64,000 nucleotides of DNA from Arachnia propionica (GCF_037055325.1 NZ_CP146373.1:2666001-2730000), one strand, 5' to 3'. Positions 8,326-17,671 are shown, counted from the stretch's first letter. Translations and numbers: made by a program. The notes: generated from the sequence alone by a model not told the origin.

Positions 8326-9261
8326 TCAGTCCTCGTTCTCATCGGACTGGACTATCTCACCGTCGGCGTTCTTCTTCGCCCACTTCTTACGACCCCGCTG
8401 CACGATCAGCGGATCGGTGGGTTTGATCATCGACGGGTCCTTGCCGTCGTAGTCGTGAAGGTCGAGGAACAGGCGCATGGCGTTGAGACGGGCACGTTTC
8501 TTGTCGTTGGACTTGATCCGGTACCACGGTGCGATCTCGGTGTCGGTCTGTTTCAGCATGGCAGTTTTCGCCTGGGTGTAGTCCTCCCAGCGGTCGAGGG
8601 ATTCGAGATCCATGGGTGAGAGCTTCCACCGCCGCACCGGATCGAGCTGCCGGATCGCGAACCGGGTGCGCTGCTCCCGTTGAGTGACGGAGAACCACAG
8701 CTTCGTCACGGTGATCCCCGACTCGATGAGCATCCGTTCAAAGAGCGGCGCCTGCCTCATGAAAATGCGGTACTCCTCGTCGGTGCAAAAACCCATCACC
8801 CGCTCCACACCGGCACGGTTGTACCAGGAACGGTCGAACAGCACGATCTCCCCGGCGGTCGGGAGGTGTTCGATGTAACGCTGGAAGTACCACTGTCCAC
8901 GTTCCTTCTCCGTGGGTTTCGTCAAAGCAACGACCCGCGCTCCACGAGGGTTGAGGTGCTCGGTGAAACGTTTGATCGCCCCACCCTTGCCTGCGGCGTC
9001 ACGCCCCTCGAACAAGATGATGTGCTTGGTGCCATTGTCCTGAGCCGAGTACTGGAATTTCAACAGTTCGATCTGCAGCTGACGTTTCTCTGCCTCGTAC
9101 CTGTCGCGCCCGAGAAGGGTGTCGTAGGGGTATTTGTCGCGCCAGGTCTCGACGGCATCACCGAGCGGATCGATGAGGTACTGGTCCTCGCCGTGAACAT
9201 CACCAACGGTGTAGCCCTCGTTGCGCACCATGTCGATGAATTCACGCAGGTTCTGATTCAT
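8326..9261 (-). CDS. ppk2: Polyphosphate kinase 2 (PPK2 family)
   Basis: A 311-residue PPK2-class kinase, which transfers phosphate between polyphosphate and nucleotides. Key motifs are present: Walker A FEGRDAAGKGGAIKRF, the central RGQWYFQRYIEHLPTAGE, and Walker B/lid VLFDRSWYNRAGVERVMGFC. A C-terminal RRWKLSPMDLESLDRWEDY matches class I PPK2, which usually makes GTP or ATP from GDP or ADP. The start at 9261 (MNQNLREF) removes an unlikely 28-residue upstream extension. It is divergent from tpx, 86 bp away. Confidence 0.95.
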   Translation of the reverse strand: MNQNLREFIDMVRNEGYTVGDVHGEDQYLIDPLGDAVETWRDKYPYDTLLGRDRYEAEKRQLQIELLKFQYSAQDNGTKHIILFEGRDAAGKGGAIKRFTEHLNPRGARVVALTKPTEKERGQWYFQRYIEHLPTAGEIVLFDRSWYNRAGVERVMGFCTDEEYRIFMRQAPLFERMLIESGITVTKLWFSVTQREQRTRFAIRQLDPVRRWKLSPMDLESLDRWEDYTQAKTAMLKQTDTEIAPWYRIKSNDKKRARLNAMRLFLDLHDYDGKDPSMIKPTDPLIVQRGRKKWAKKNADGEIVQSDENED

Positions 9262-9347
9262 GCACCAAGCTTGGCACGTCGCCCACTCGGTCACCTCCCG
9301 CGTCCGTTTTCCTTTGAATCGGGGCCGGGATCGGCAATGATTCATGC

Positions 9348-9842
9348 ATGACTGATATCACCCTGAACGGCACCCCCGTTCACACCCACGGTTCGTTGCC
9401 CACCGTCGGCACCAAGGCCCCGGAGTTCTCGCTGGTGGGCAACGACCTGTCCCCCGTCACCCTCGCTGACTTCGCCGGCTCCCGGTTGATCCTCAACATC
9501 TTCCCCTCCGTCGACACGGGGGTCTGTGCCATGAGCGTGCGTACCTTCAACGAGCGTGCCGCGGGGCTGGAGAACACCACCGTGTTGTGCATCTCGCGTG
9601 ATCTGCCTTTCGCGCAGGCACGTTTCTGTGGCGCCGAGGGCATCGAGAATGTGGCGGTCGCATCCGATTTCCGCACCACCTTCGGCGAGGACTACGGGGT
9701 AACCATGATCAGCGGTCCCCTCGAGGGGCTCCTGGCCCGTGCCGTCATCGTCGTCGACGAGAAGGGCACCGTGGTTCACAGCCAGTTGGTTCCTGAGATC
9801 ACGACAGAACCCAATTACGAGGCGGCCATCGCCGCTCTCTGA
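9348..9842 (+). CDS. tpx: Thiol peroxidase Tpx
   Basis: A 164-residue atypical 2-Cys peroxiredoxin that reduces hydrogen and organic peroxides with thioredoxin. The peroxidatic cysteine is in [18 protein letters not shown] and the resolving cysteine in [11 protein letters not shown], the normal Tpx spacing. The N-terminal [10 protein letters not shown] and the Arg in [13 protein letters not shown] complete the active site. Length is normal for the family. It is a single gene, divergent from ppk2 and convergent with ribokinase. Confidence 0.96.
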   Translation: MTDITLNGTPVHTHGSLPTVGTKAPEFSLVGNDLSPVTLADFAGSRLILNIFPSVDTGVCAMSVRTFNERAAGLENTTVLCISRDLPFAQARFCGAEGIENVAVASDFRTTFGEDYGVTMISGPLEGLLARAVIVVDEKGTVVHSQLVPEITTEPNYEAAIAAL

Positions 9843-9953
9843 CCCGTTCAGGGCGCCACGAGCAGAAAAATCGGTTGCCCCGAGACCTGTTCACGGACGC
9901 TCGTGGATCTGCTCAACCACCTTCGGAGAAACGCCCGCTCGCCGGCTGCTCGC

Positions 9954-10814
9954 TCAGTCGGCGGGTGGGCGGGCCCCCGACCACGTGACGGCCTTCGCGG
10001 CACACCTGTTCGCCGCAGAGGCCGCCGCCACCACCGCGTCGCCCCGAGCCAGACGAGCCGCCAGGACACCAACGAAGGTGTCCCCCGCTCCAGTGGCGTC
10101 GACGACCTGCTCCACGACCACCGGCGGGATCGCGTGCACCTCGGTTCCGTCGTCGACAAGAGCACCGCGTTCCCCGAGGGTCATCACGACGCTCCGGGCA
10201 CCGGTTCGTTCCCGCAGCCGGCGGAGCAGCTCGGCACCGGTCTCATCCGAGGTCGTCAGCTGCGCCGCCTCGTGTTCGTTGACGACGAGGGGATCCGCGG
10301 CGCCGTACCAGGGTGGCGGGCTCTCGGGCGCGGGGGCGGCGTTGATCACCAGCCGCGCCCCGGTGCGGGCGGCGAGTGCGACCGCTTCCTGCTGAGCAGC
10401 CGGTGGTATCTCGTTCTGCGTCACGACGACCCGGGGTTCGACGTCACCGACCGGAAGAGTGACGTGGGCGTTGGCTCCCTGGACGACGACTATCGTGTTC
10501 TCCCCCCGCGAATCCACCTGGATGAATGCGGTGCCGGTGGGAACGCCGGTCAGCCGCCGCAACCACCGGGTGTCCAGGCCCGCTCCGTCAAGGGCCGCAC
10601 CCTGGCGACCTCCTGCATCGTCATCGCCGACGGAACCGACCATTGCGACCCGAACCCCGTCGCGGGCCGCGGCGACGGCCTGATTGGCCCCCTTGCCGCC
10701 GCACGAGAGCGCGAACTCGGAGGCCAGGAGCGTCTCCCCGGGGCCCGGGAGCCGCTCCACGGACACCACGATGTCCTCGTTCACGGATCCCACGACCAGC
10801 ACATCGATACCCAT
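9954..10814 (-). CDS. rbsK: Ribokinase (PfkB family)
   Basis: A 286-residue sugar kinase. It has the PfkB N-terminal signature GGKGANQAVAAARDG and the C-terminal signature VDATGAGDTFVGVLAARLARG with the catalytic Asp. VVNEHEAAQL and NEIPPAAQ are typical of ribokinase rather than fructokinase or adenosine kinase. It would phosphorylate D-ribose to ribose 5-phosphate. No ribose transporter is adjacent; the nearest sugar-binding protein is at 4.6 kb. The ATG at 10814 is preceded by a GGAAGGTGGG-type site. Confidence 0.9.
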   Translation of the reverse strand: MGIDVLVVGSVNEDIVVSVERLPGPGETLLASEFALSCGGKGANQAVAAARDGVRVAMVGSVGDDDAGGRQGAALDGAGLDTRWLRRLTGVPTGTAFIQVDSRGENTIVVVQGANAHVTLPVGDVEPRVVVTQNEIPPAAQQEAVALAARTGARLVINAAPAPESPPPWYGAADPLVVNEHEAAQLTTSDETGAELLRRLRERTGARSVVMTLGERGALVDDGTEVHAIPPVVVEQVVDATGAGDTFVGVLAARLARGDAVVAAASAANRCAAKAVTWSGARPPAD

Positions 10815-10943
10815 GTCCCACCTTCCGTATCACCCTGTTGACCCGCTTCGCTGTCCCAGCATGTCACGAGAACCTCGTTCAGTCGTTTCGCTGCGCCCGG
10901 ATTCGAAACGCCGCGCGGGTGTCTCGTACGCGAGGCCTGAGCC

Positions 10944-11879
10944 TCAGCGCAGGGTGGCGCGGAAGTGCAGACCCACCTCCGGGTCGACGAGGACTTCCTG
11001 GGCCGCGGCGATCCCGTCGACGGTGAGGGTGGCATCGAGGGGGGTGGCCCGTTTCACCAGGGCCAAGGCGATCGGTCCCAGTTCATGATGGCGGGCGGAG
11101 GAGCCGACAAACCCCACCGACCTGCCGCCCACCTCCAGCGCGGACCCGACGGCGGGCAGCGCCTCAGCGGTGCCGTCGAGGTGCAGCAGCGTCAGACGAC
11201 GGGGCGGACGACCCAGGTTGTGGACGCGCGCCACCGTCTCCTGGCCGCGGTAGCAGCCCTTGTCCAGATGGGTGCCGAACAGGCCGATCTCGTTGGGAAT
11301 GGTGCGGGCGTCGGTGTCGACGAAGATCCTCGGTGTTCCCGAGGCAATCCGGTGCGCGTCGAAGGCCCAGGTCCCGGCGGGCCTACCCTCGGGCAGTGGC
11401 GCATCCGCGGGACGGAACACCTCGCGGCCCCCTAGCGCGGGGCGGTGAATCCACTCGCCGGGGATCTCCACGTCGTTGCCGACCCAGGCCAAGCGCAGGT
11501 CGTCGCGGGGACGCACCTCCACCCGCATCGTGAAACGCATTGAGGTCAGGAAATCCACCAGCGCGGCGGCGCGTCCCGGTTCGGTCCAGGCCAGCATCCG
11601 CGTCCCATCGTCCACGCCGGCCAGGACGTGTTCGACGTGCCCGTTCGGCGAGAGCACCAGCGCCTCGACGGAGCTGCCTGGTTCGAGGGATTCGAGGTGC
11701 TGCGAGGTGAGCGAGTGCAACCAGCCAAGCCGGTCCGCCCCGGTGATCTCCAGGACGTCGCGGTTGGACAGGTCCACCACCGCCTCCCCGGCCTCGATGG
11801 CGCGCGCCTCCGCGACCGGGTTGCCGTGGTGCCAGACGAGACCGGCATCCACACCGTCCTCGACGAGAATCGCGCTCAC
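10944..11879 (-). CDS. ygfZ: YgfZ/GcvT folate-binding protein
   Basis: A 311-residue GcvT-fold protein. The YgfZ signature KGCYRGQETVARVHNLG is intact, including its essential Cys. YgfZ helps make or repair certain iron-sulfur enzymes, using folate. The GTG at 11879 is preferred because GTGA overlaps the stop of the upstream nitrobindin gene, giving translational coupling; a start at 11900 is possible. It is the last gene of a three-gene operon (mini membrane protein, nitrobindin, ygfZ). Nitrobindin beside ygfZ is a recurring actinobacterial pair, which supports a shared link to heme or Fe-S redox chemistry. Confidence 0.9.
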   Translation of the reverse strand: MSAILVEDGVDAGLVWHHGNPVAEARAIEAGEAVVDLSNRDVLEITGADRLGWLHSLTSQHLESLEPGSSVEALVLSPNGHVEHVLAGVDDGTRMLAWTEPGRAAALVDFLTSMRFTMRVEVRPRDDLRLAWVGNDVEIPGEWIHRPALGGREVFRPADAPLPEGRPAGTWAFDAHRIASGTPRIFVDTDARTIPNEIGLFGTHLDKGCYRGQETVARVHNLGRPPRRLTLLHLDGTAEALPAVGSALEVGGRSVGFVGSSARHHELGPIALALVKRATPLDATLTVDGIAAAQEVLVDPEVGLHFRATLR

Positions 11880-12391
11880 TGTTTCGCCAGGCGCGCCCAC
11901 ATGTGGGGTCGCAGATCGTGGTCGGCGGTGGAGCGGTCGAGGGCGTACATCAGATCGCCCTCCACCTTGCCGTAGAGCCGCTGCCCGGAGGTGTGGCTGA
12001 CGGCGGCACCCTCGGTGCGCACGACGGCGTCGGTGAGCAGGTCGATGCGAGTCACCTGGATCTTGCCGACCAGCACCTCGGTCCAGCCGTCGGAGTTCGT
12101 GAGTGTCACCTCGAGGGATGCGTCGCGTTTCGGCCTCCAGAAACCGGTTTCCATGCCGAGCGGCTGATCGAACTTCCCGTCCTCACCCATGCCGAAGACC
12201 TGGGAGACGTAGAACAGATAGGCACCGCCGTTATGGGTGAACTCGATGCGCTGCTCGAAGGTGAAATCGTTGCCCTCGTGGTCGGTGCCGTTGCCGGAGC
12301 CCTCCCACACGCCGACGAGCCATCCGAGCGCCACCAGCTCCGGATTGAGACCCTCCGGCACCTCGATGTCGATGTTCTGGAAACCCTCCAC
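11876..12391 (-). CDS. Nitrobindin-like heme-binding FABP-family protein
   Basis: A 171-residue beta-barrel protein of the nitrobindin (THAP4/FABP-like) family. The hallmark VGVWEGSGNG is near the N-terminus, and the remainder alternates strands (FEQRIEFTHNGGAYLFYVSQ, LGMETGFWRPKRDASLEVTL). In the family a His near the C-terminal third binds ferric heme, and AAVSHTSGQRLYG is the likely place here. The start is GTG 12391 (VEGFQN), just downstream of the 35-residue membrane-protein gene. Its stop overlaps the ygfZ start. Confidence 0.87.
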   Translation of the reverse strand: MEGFQNIDIEVPEGLNPELVALGWLVGVWEGSGNGTDHEGNDFTFEQRIEFTHNGGAYLFYVSQVFGMGEDGKFDQPLGMETGFWRPKRDASLEVTLTNSDGWTEVLVGKIQVTRIDLLTDAVVRTEGAAVSHTSGQRLYGKVEGDLMYALDRSTADHDLRPHMWARLAKQ

Positions 12392-12393
12392 GC

Positions 12394-12501
12394 TCAGTCC
12401 TTTCGTCCCTTGAACCCGCGCAGCAGCTTGGTTGCAGCCAACGCCAGCGCGGCGACCGCGATCCCGGCGGCGGCCACCGCGAGCACCCACGCAGTGATCA
12501 T
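12394..12501 (-). CDS. 35-residue single-pass membrane protein
   Basis: A short frame reading MITAWVLAVAAAGIAVAALA followed by LAATKLLRGFKGRKD: one hydrophobic helix and a basic cytoplasmic tail (positive-inside). The stop at 12394-12396 is 2 bp before the GTG of the nitrobindin gene, so the pair must be co-transcribed. It is too short for family assignment. Placement, composition and coupling argue it is real; the function is unknown. Confidence 0.6.
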   Translation of the reverse strand: MITAWVLAVAAAGIAVAALALAATKLLRGFKGRKD

Positions 12502-12557
12502 TCCCACGAACCGCAACCCTACCTGTCACTCACCGGACAACGTGGTAGACAGCACCT

Positions 12558-12995
12558 ATGCGTGCTGTCATCACCCGGGTGTCCTCCGCCAGTGTTTCCG
12601 TTGACGGGGAGGTGGTGGGCGAGCTACCTCGCCCCGGTTTGCTGGTGCTGGCCGGCGTCGGTCGCGACGACGACGCCGCGGCGGCGAAGACCCTGGCCGC
12701 GAAGATCTGGGGGCTGCGGATCCTGCGCGACGAGCTCTCGGCCAGCGACGTCGACGCCCCGATTCTGGTGGTCAGCCAGTTCACGCTGTTCGCCAGCACC
12801 CGGAAGGGACGCCGTCCCGGCTGGTCGAAGGCCGCCCCGGGGCCGGTGTCTGAGCCGATCGTCGAGGCCCTCGCCAGCGAGCTGGAGGCTCTCGGCGCCA
12901 CCGTCGAACGCGGTCGGTTCGGGGCCGACATGCAGGTGACCTCGGTCAATGACGGCCCGGTCACCATCCTCATCGACACCGCGAACTGGGAGTGA
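12558..12995 (+). CDS. dtd: D-aminoacyl-tRNA deacylase Dtd
   Basis: A 145-residue Dtd, which hydrolyses D-amino acids from mischarged tRNA. It has the [15 protein letters not shown] motif and the C-terminal [11 protein letters not shown], whose Gly-cisPro enforces chirality. Length and the [13 protein letters not shown] start are exactly typical. It is divergent from the nitrobindin operon and convergent with the discoidin-like gene. Confidence 0.97.
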   Translation: MRAVITRVSSASVSVDGEVVGELPRPGLLVLAGVGRDDDAAAAKTLAAKIWGLRILRDELSASDVDAPILVVSQFTLFASTRKGRRPGWSKAAPGPVSEPIVEALASELEALGATVERGRFGADMQVTSVNDGPVTILIDTANWE

Positions 12996-13056
12996 CCCCA
13001 CCGATAAAGCAGGCAGGGCACACGCGGGACCAGCGGGTCCGCTGACGTGACACCCC

Positions 13057-13770
13057 TCAGCCGCGGCCCAGGAACTCCACGCGGGAGACGACGACAGCGT
13101 TGGCCTCAGTTTCCGAACCTTCGGGGTCGGTGGTGGACAACACCGTCATGAGAACCTCGTCGGTGACGCTGGGTGGGAATCGCACTTCCTGGGCCCCCGG
13201 TTGGCTGATGTCGAGCGGCTGCACGGTCCAGGAGCCGTCGGAAAAGGTCCAGCGCACCGCCGTGATCTTGCGACCCCTCCGGTAGGCCTCATCGGTGGTG
13301 TCCCCGTTGATGATGCGCACCCCGACCAGTTCCGTTCCGGGCAGGAAACCGAAGGTGACCGCCTCCCCGACCCCACCACCGGGGCAGCGCCAGGCGGTCT
13401 CGGCCCGGGCGTCCACCAGCGCAGAGGCCCGGTCCTGTCGGTCCTGTGAGCACTCCCCGGTGGCTCGGGCGGCAGCGATGGAAACCACGGCCCCGTCATA
13501 CGGGGTCAGGTCGAGATTGCTGGTGACCGACGGACTGGGGCTCGGTAAGGAATTCTCGCTTTCCGGTTGCATGATCAGCCGCGTCCCTATGACCCCGACC
13601 AGCGCCGCCGCGACGCAGCTCACGATCACCAGGCGCAACGAGACCCAGTGGGGCCTGCGTTCCCCGCTGCCCATGGAAGCGGATGACCCGTCACCCGACG
13701 CGGTGGCACGCACGTCAGAGGATTCAGAGTTGGTCTGCCGGAAATACTCGTCGGGCAGGCGCTTTGACAT
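13057..13770 (-). CDS. Membrane-anchored discoidin-like domain protein
   Basis: A 237-residue protein: about 40 cytoplasmic residues, one membrane segment (VIVSCVAAALVGVIGTRLIM), a Ser/Pro linker, then an extracytoplasmic domain resembling the discoidin (F5/8-type) or NADase-associated glycan-binding domains. The supporting pattern is DARAETAWRCPGGG, GEAVTFGF, VGVRIINGDTTDEAYRRGRK, then a Trp-containing SDGSWTVQPLD strand. Two cysteines (ECSQDR and WRCPGG) could pair. It may bind cell-wall or surface glycans, which is inference. The neighbours give no functional clue. Confidence 0.6.
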   Translation of the reverse strand: MSKRLPDEYFRQTNSESSDVRATASGDGSSASMGSGERRPHWVSLRLVIVSCVAAALVGVIGTRLIMQPESENSLPSPSPSVTSNLDLTPYDGAVVSIAAARATGECSQDRQDRASALVDARAETAWRCPGGGVGEAVTFGFLPGTELVGVRIINGDTTDEAYRRGRKITAVRWTFSDGSWTVQPLDISQPGAQEVRFPPSVTDEVLMTVLSTTDPEGSETEANAVVVSRVEFLGRG

Positions 13771-14023
13771 GCGGTCATGCTACGCCGTCACACCGCACCA
13801 TCACGACACCCGACCAAAGCCGCTGATCCTGTTTCCCTGGCCGGAAAGCCACAGTGCGCTCTCCCTGCCCACTCACTGCAAGGCGTCAGGGACACCTCAC
13901 ACCATTCGCCGAATCTTCCACGAAACGCGACGAAAACTTCCATTTGACGGGAAAAATACGCAGGCGGAACGAACACCAGCGGTCGAGACATATCCAGAGA
14001 AAACCCTCACTTTAATTGTTTTC

Positions 14024-14053
14024 TTGACTATCTACCCCTCTCCCCTCTACCCT
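14024..14053 (+). promoter_or_regulatory. Candidate sigma-70 promoter of the ROK sugar operon
   Basis: TTGACT (14024-14029) is followed by an 18-bp spacer and TACCCT (14048-14053), a plausible -35/-10 pair 54 bp ahead of the ROK-fusion start. The surrounding 13.95-14.10 kb is AT-rich for this genome. Confidence 0.4.
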
Positions 14054-14068
14054 CGATTTGTTCAGCTT

Positions 14069-14086
14069 GATACTTACGAAAGTATC
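14069..14086. promoter_or_regulatory. Candidate ROK operator (inverted repeat)
   Basis: GATACTTACGAAAGTATC has 7-bp arms around ACGA, just downstream of the proposed -10 and 20 bp before the ATG. This is where a repressor would block transcription. The first gene encodes a ROK regulator with its own winged helix, so autoregulation released by a sugar is likely. Confidence 0.5.
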
Positions 14087-14106
14087 TTGAGAAAACGAGG
14101 TCATTG

Positions 14107-16392
14107 ATGCCCGCAAGCATTCACCACAGTAGGCAAGGCCGCCTGGCCGGCGTCTACGAGGCCCTCGTCGCACACCCGAACGCCACCGTCAGTTCGCTGA
14201 TGAAACGGACCCGCCTGTCGCGTCCCACCATCACCACCCTGCTCGATTCCCTCACGGAGCTGGGCCTGGTCGCCCCCCAGGGAGCGGAGGGCAACGTCGG
14301 TCGCCCCGCCGAAACCTGGGCTCCCCGCAAGGACGCCGGGGTGGTCATCGGCGTCGACCTCCTCCACCGCAGCGCGCTGCTGGCGGTCGCCCGCCTCGAC
14401 GGGGAGATCATCGATACCGACCACAGGTCCGATGTCAGCGTGGATTCCTCGGCCCGGTTCACCACCCTGCTGGACCTAATCAGCAAACACATCACCGAGG
14501 GCACCGCGGGCCCGCCGCTGGCGATTGTCGTCTCCACCACCGGCACCGTGGACCTCGACGGTCGCCTGATGCGCAGCGATGCTGTCCCCCAGTGGGAGGG
14601 TTTCGCCCTCGGTCGCGAACTCTCGCAACGCCTGCACCTGCCGGTGCGGATCGAGAACGACGTGAACGCCTCCGCCTTCGGGGAATTCGCCCTGCGCTGT
14701 GGCGATGGTTCCCTTCAGCCCACCGATGACCTCCTCCTGATCGCCCTGTCGCGGGCCATCGTCACCGGCCTCGTCATGGGAGGCGAGCTGCACCGGGGAA
14801 ACCGACACAACGCGGGCGAGGTGGGGTTGCGCATCATCGACGAGTCCGGTCCGGCATCGGGGAACCTGGCGCGCGCGGCGGAGAGCATCGGAACCGTCTC
14901 TGCGGTCCTCGATCCCGCATGCATCGTTTTGTCCCTGCCGAACCGCGAGTCTCCGGGCATCCTCGCCGAGATCATCGATCACCTGCGCATCAACCGCGAG
15001 TCGAGTGCAGCCGAGCTGAACCTCCAGGTTTCCCGGCTCGGGCAGGGAGCCGCAATCGTCGGTGCTCTGTCGCTCGCCCTCCGGGAGGCCAGGACCGCTC
15101 TTTTCGGCGAGTCCACCCGGCTGATTCCGATTCCCAAGGAAATCGGCCACATCACGAGAATCACAGCGAGAGGAATCCATTCGCCAATGTCCATGGCACA
15201 ACCGGCGGCCTCGGAGCGCGCCACGCTGCGTATCGGCGTGGTCGGGGTGGGAGCCCGGGCCGACATCGCCAAACATTTCGAGCTCCCGAGGCTCAACTGC
15301 CGCATCACCGCCGCCGCTGATCCGCACCCAGATGCGGAAGCACGTCTCCCACAGCGTCTCGGTCGCAGCGATATCAAACTGACGCGCAACGTCACGGAGC
15401 TGATCGCCGAGGGCATCGATGCGGCCCTGGTCACCTCCCCCGACGACACCCACGCGAAGATAACCTGCGAGCTGCTCCGGGCCGGGATTCCCGTCTACGT
15501 CGAGAAACCCCTGGCGACCCGCATGGACGACGCCATCGAGATCCTGCGCACCGCCTACGAGACCGGAACGAAGCTCTACGTGGGGCACAACATGCGGCAC
15601 ATGGACGTGGTGCGTTCGATGCGAGACCTGATCCGCCGCGGCGCCATCGGCGAGGTGAAGGCGATCTGGTGCCGTCACTTCGTCGGCAACGGCGGCGACT
15701 ACTACTTCAAGGACTGGCACGCCACCCGCGAACACGCCACGGGTCTGCTGCTGCAGAAGGCCGCCCACGACCTGGACGTGATGCACTGGCTGGCCGATTC
15801 TCACACCACACAGGTCACCGCCATGGGTGGCTTGACCCTCTACGACCGCATCACCGATCGCCAGGATCGTTCCGGGCAGCTGCTGGGCGACTGGTTCGAC
15901 ATGGAGAACTGGCCGCCGCTGTCGCAGAAGGGCCTCAACCCGGTGGTGGACGTCGAGGACATCTCGATGATGCTGATGCAGATGGAATCGGGTTTGTTCG
16001 CCTCCTACCAGCAGTGCCACTACACCCCCGACTACTGGCGCAACTACACCGTGATCGGCACGGAGGGTCGCATCGAGAACTTCGGTGATTACGAGGGTGG
16101 CCACATCAAGCTGTGGAATCGGCGCCACCTCTACGACCCTGAGGGCGACGCCCGGTTCCCGATCAAGGGCGACGACAAGGGACATGACGACGCCGACGTC
16201 CTGACGATCAGCGAGTTCGTCTCCTTCATCACCGACGGCACCCCGACCGACACGTCCCCGCTGGGCGCCTGGTATGCCGTCGCTGCGGCCATCACCGCCA
16301 CCGATTCCCTCCGCAACGGCTCTTCTCCCCGGGACATCCCGGAGCTGGACCCGGACATCGTCACCTACTTCACCAACAACCAGGTCAAGTGA
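14107..16392 (+). CDS. ROK regulator fused to Gfo/Idh/MocA oxidoreductase
   Basis: A continuous 761-residue frame holding two proteins that are normally separate. Residues about 10-75 are a winged helix-turn-helix (TVSSLMKRTRLSRPTITTLL) and about 80-345 a ROK sugar-kinase-like domain (VIGVDLL, VSTTGTVDLDG, RIENDVNASAFGE, HNAGEVGLR). The ROK zinc cysteines are absent. After a linker of about 30 residues, 365-760 form an NAD(P)-dependent Gfo/Idh/MocA dehydrogenase with GVVGVGARADIA, VTSPDDTHAK and the EKP motif (VYVEKPLATR). The start at 14107 has GAGG upstream. An internal ATG (15187, MSMAQPA) with GAGAGGA 12 bp upstream might allow separate translation of the oxidoreductase. It heads a sugar ABC operon, so it probably senses and oxidises the same sugar. 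Confidence 0.85.
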   Translation: MPASIHHSRQGRLAGVYEALVAHPNATVSSLMKRTRLSRPTITTLLDSLTELGLVAPQGAEGNVGRPAETWAPRKDAGVVIGVDLLHRSALLAVARLDGEIIDTDHRSDVSVDSSARFTTLLDLISKHITEGTAGPPLAIVVSTTGTVDLDGRLMRSDAVPQWEGFALGRELSQRLHLPVRIENDVNASAFGEFALRCGDGSLQPTDDLLLIALSRAIVTGLVMGGELHRGNRHNAGEVGLRIIDESGPASGNLARAAESIGTVSAVLDPACIVLSLPNRESPGILAEIIDHLRINRESSAAELNLQVSRLGQGAAIVGALSLALREARTALFGESTRLIPIPKEIGHITRITARGIHSPMSMAQPAASERATLRIGVVGVGARADIAKHFELPRLNCRITAAADPHPDAEARLPQRLGRSDIKLTRNVTELIAEGIDAALVTSPDDTHAKITCELLRAGIPVYVEKPLATRMDDAIEILRTAYETGTKLYVGHNMRHMDVVRSMRDLIRRGAIGEVKAIWCRHFVGNGGDYYFKDWHATREHATGLLLQKAAHDLDVMHWLADSHTTQVTAMGGLTLYDRITDRQDRSGQLLGDWFDMENWPPLSQKGLNPVVDVEDISMMLMQMESGLFASYQQCHYTPDYWRNYTVIGTEGRIENFGDYEGGHIKLWNRRHLYDPEGDARFPIKGDDKGHDDADVLTISEFVSFITDGTPTDTSPLGAWYAVAAAITATDSLRNGSSPRDIPELDPDIVTYFTNNQVK

Positions 16393-16417
16393 CCACTGAT
16401 CAAAAGGAGAGAATCCG

Positions 16418-17671
16418 ATGAAGCGTCGCACCTTTCTGGCAGCCGCCTCGGTGCTCGGAGCGGCGTCCACCCTGTCGGCCTGTTCTGGACAGGAGAAATC
16501 CGGCGAGGAGCTGAGCAAGGACACCAAAGCTGAGCTGACCCTGTTCTACTGGGACAAGAACCAGGCCCCCACCGTCGAGGCCAACATCCAGGCCTTCACC
16601 AAGGAGTACCCGAACATCACGATCACCCCCTCGGTGGCGGCCTACAAGGACTACTGGACCAAGCTGCGCACCCAGGCCGAGGGCGACCAGCTGCCCGACG
16701 TGTTCTGGATGAACGGACCCAACATCCAGCTCTACGCCTCCAATGGGATGCTCGCCGAGATCGACGACCTCAAGGACGTCGCCTGGGACAAGTACCCGAA
16801 GGCGCTGGTGGATCTCTACACGGTGGAGGGCAAGAAGTACGGCGTCCCGAAGGACTACGACACCATCGCCTGCTTCATCAACAAGGAGATCTTCGCCAAG
16901 GCCGGGGTGCAGGTGCCCACCGGGGAGTGGACGTGGGAAGAGCATCACGCCGCAGCCAAGGCCATCGCTGATGCCCAGGCCGGGTTTGGTGTGGTCGTGG
17001 GGCTCGACGACGCGCAGTCCAGCTACTACAACACCATCCACCAGGCCGGTGGATACGTCATCAAGGACGGCAAGTCGGGCTTCGACGATCCGAAGAGCAT
17101 TGAGGGCGTCCAGTACTGGGCGGATCTGGTCAAGGACGGCTCGATGCCTGACATGCAGGTTCTCGCCGACACCCCCGCGAAGCAGCAGTTCCTCAACGGT
17201 CAAGCCGGTATTTTCTGGTCAGGTTCCTGGATGGTGAAGGAACTGCGTCGACAGTTCACCGGCGACGAGGTCGTCGTGGTCCCGCTGCCGAAGAAAGAAA
17301 CCCAGGCCACCATCATCCATGGTCTGGCCTACGTCGCCTCGGCGAAGTCGAAGAACCTCGCTGCCGCCAAGGCGGTGGTCAGGGCGTTCAGCAGCCAGGC
17401 GGCGGCTGAGACCGAAGCGGCCAACGGCACCGCGATCCCGGCTTTCAGCGGCACCCAGGCCAAGTGGCTGGAACAGGCCCCCAGCTGGAACATCGACGTG
17501 TTCACCAAGGCCGCAGAGACCTACGCGGTGCCCTACCCGGTCTCGAAGAACACCTCCGCCTGGGCCGACAAGGAAACCAACCTCAGCGAGGTGTTCACCG
17601 GCAAGGTGACCGCCGAGGAGGGCTGCAAGAAACTGGCCGCCGAGATGAACACGGCGCTTGGCCAGGAGTGA
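16418..17671 (+). CDS. Sugar ABC transporter substrate-binding lipoprotein
   Basis: A 417-residue family-1 extracellular solute-binding protein. The signal peptide MKRRTFLAAASVLGAASTL ends in lipobox LSAC, and its twin Arg suggests possible Tat export. Typical features are LTLFYWDKNQAP, LPDVFWMNGPN, YGVPKDYDTIACFINKEIF and FWSGSWMVKE, close to binders of maltose-like or other oligosaccharides. It starts 25 bp after the ROK fusion gene with AAAAGGAGAG upstream. It should deliver sugar to the two permeases that follow. Confidence 0.92.
   Translation: MKRRTFLAAASVLGAASTLSACSGQEKSGEELSKDTKAELTLFYWDKNQAPTVEANIQAFTKEYPNITITPSVAAYKDYWTKLRTQAEGDQLPDVFWMNGPNIQLYASNGMLAEIDDLKDVAWDKYPKALVDLYTVEGKKYGVPKDYDTIACFINKEIFAKAGVQVPTGEWTWEEHHAAAKAIADAQAGFGVVVGLDDAQSSYYNTIHQAGGYVIKDGKSGFDDPKSIEGVQYWADLVKDGSMPDMQVLADTPAKQQFLNGQAGIFWSGSWMVKELRRQFTGDEVVVVPLPKKETQATIIHGLAYVASAKSKNLAAAKAVVRAFSSQAAAETEAANGTAIPAFSGTQAKWLEQAPSWNIDVFTKAAETYAVPYPVSKNTSAWADKETNLSEVFTGKVTAEEGCKKLAAEMNTALGQE

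Noticed and set aside
14476-16527. 683-residue open frame antisense to the ROK fusion
   Set aside because: Shadow of GC-rich coding; no domain, and it crosses the next gene start.
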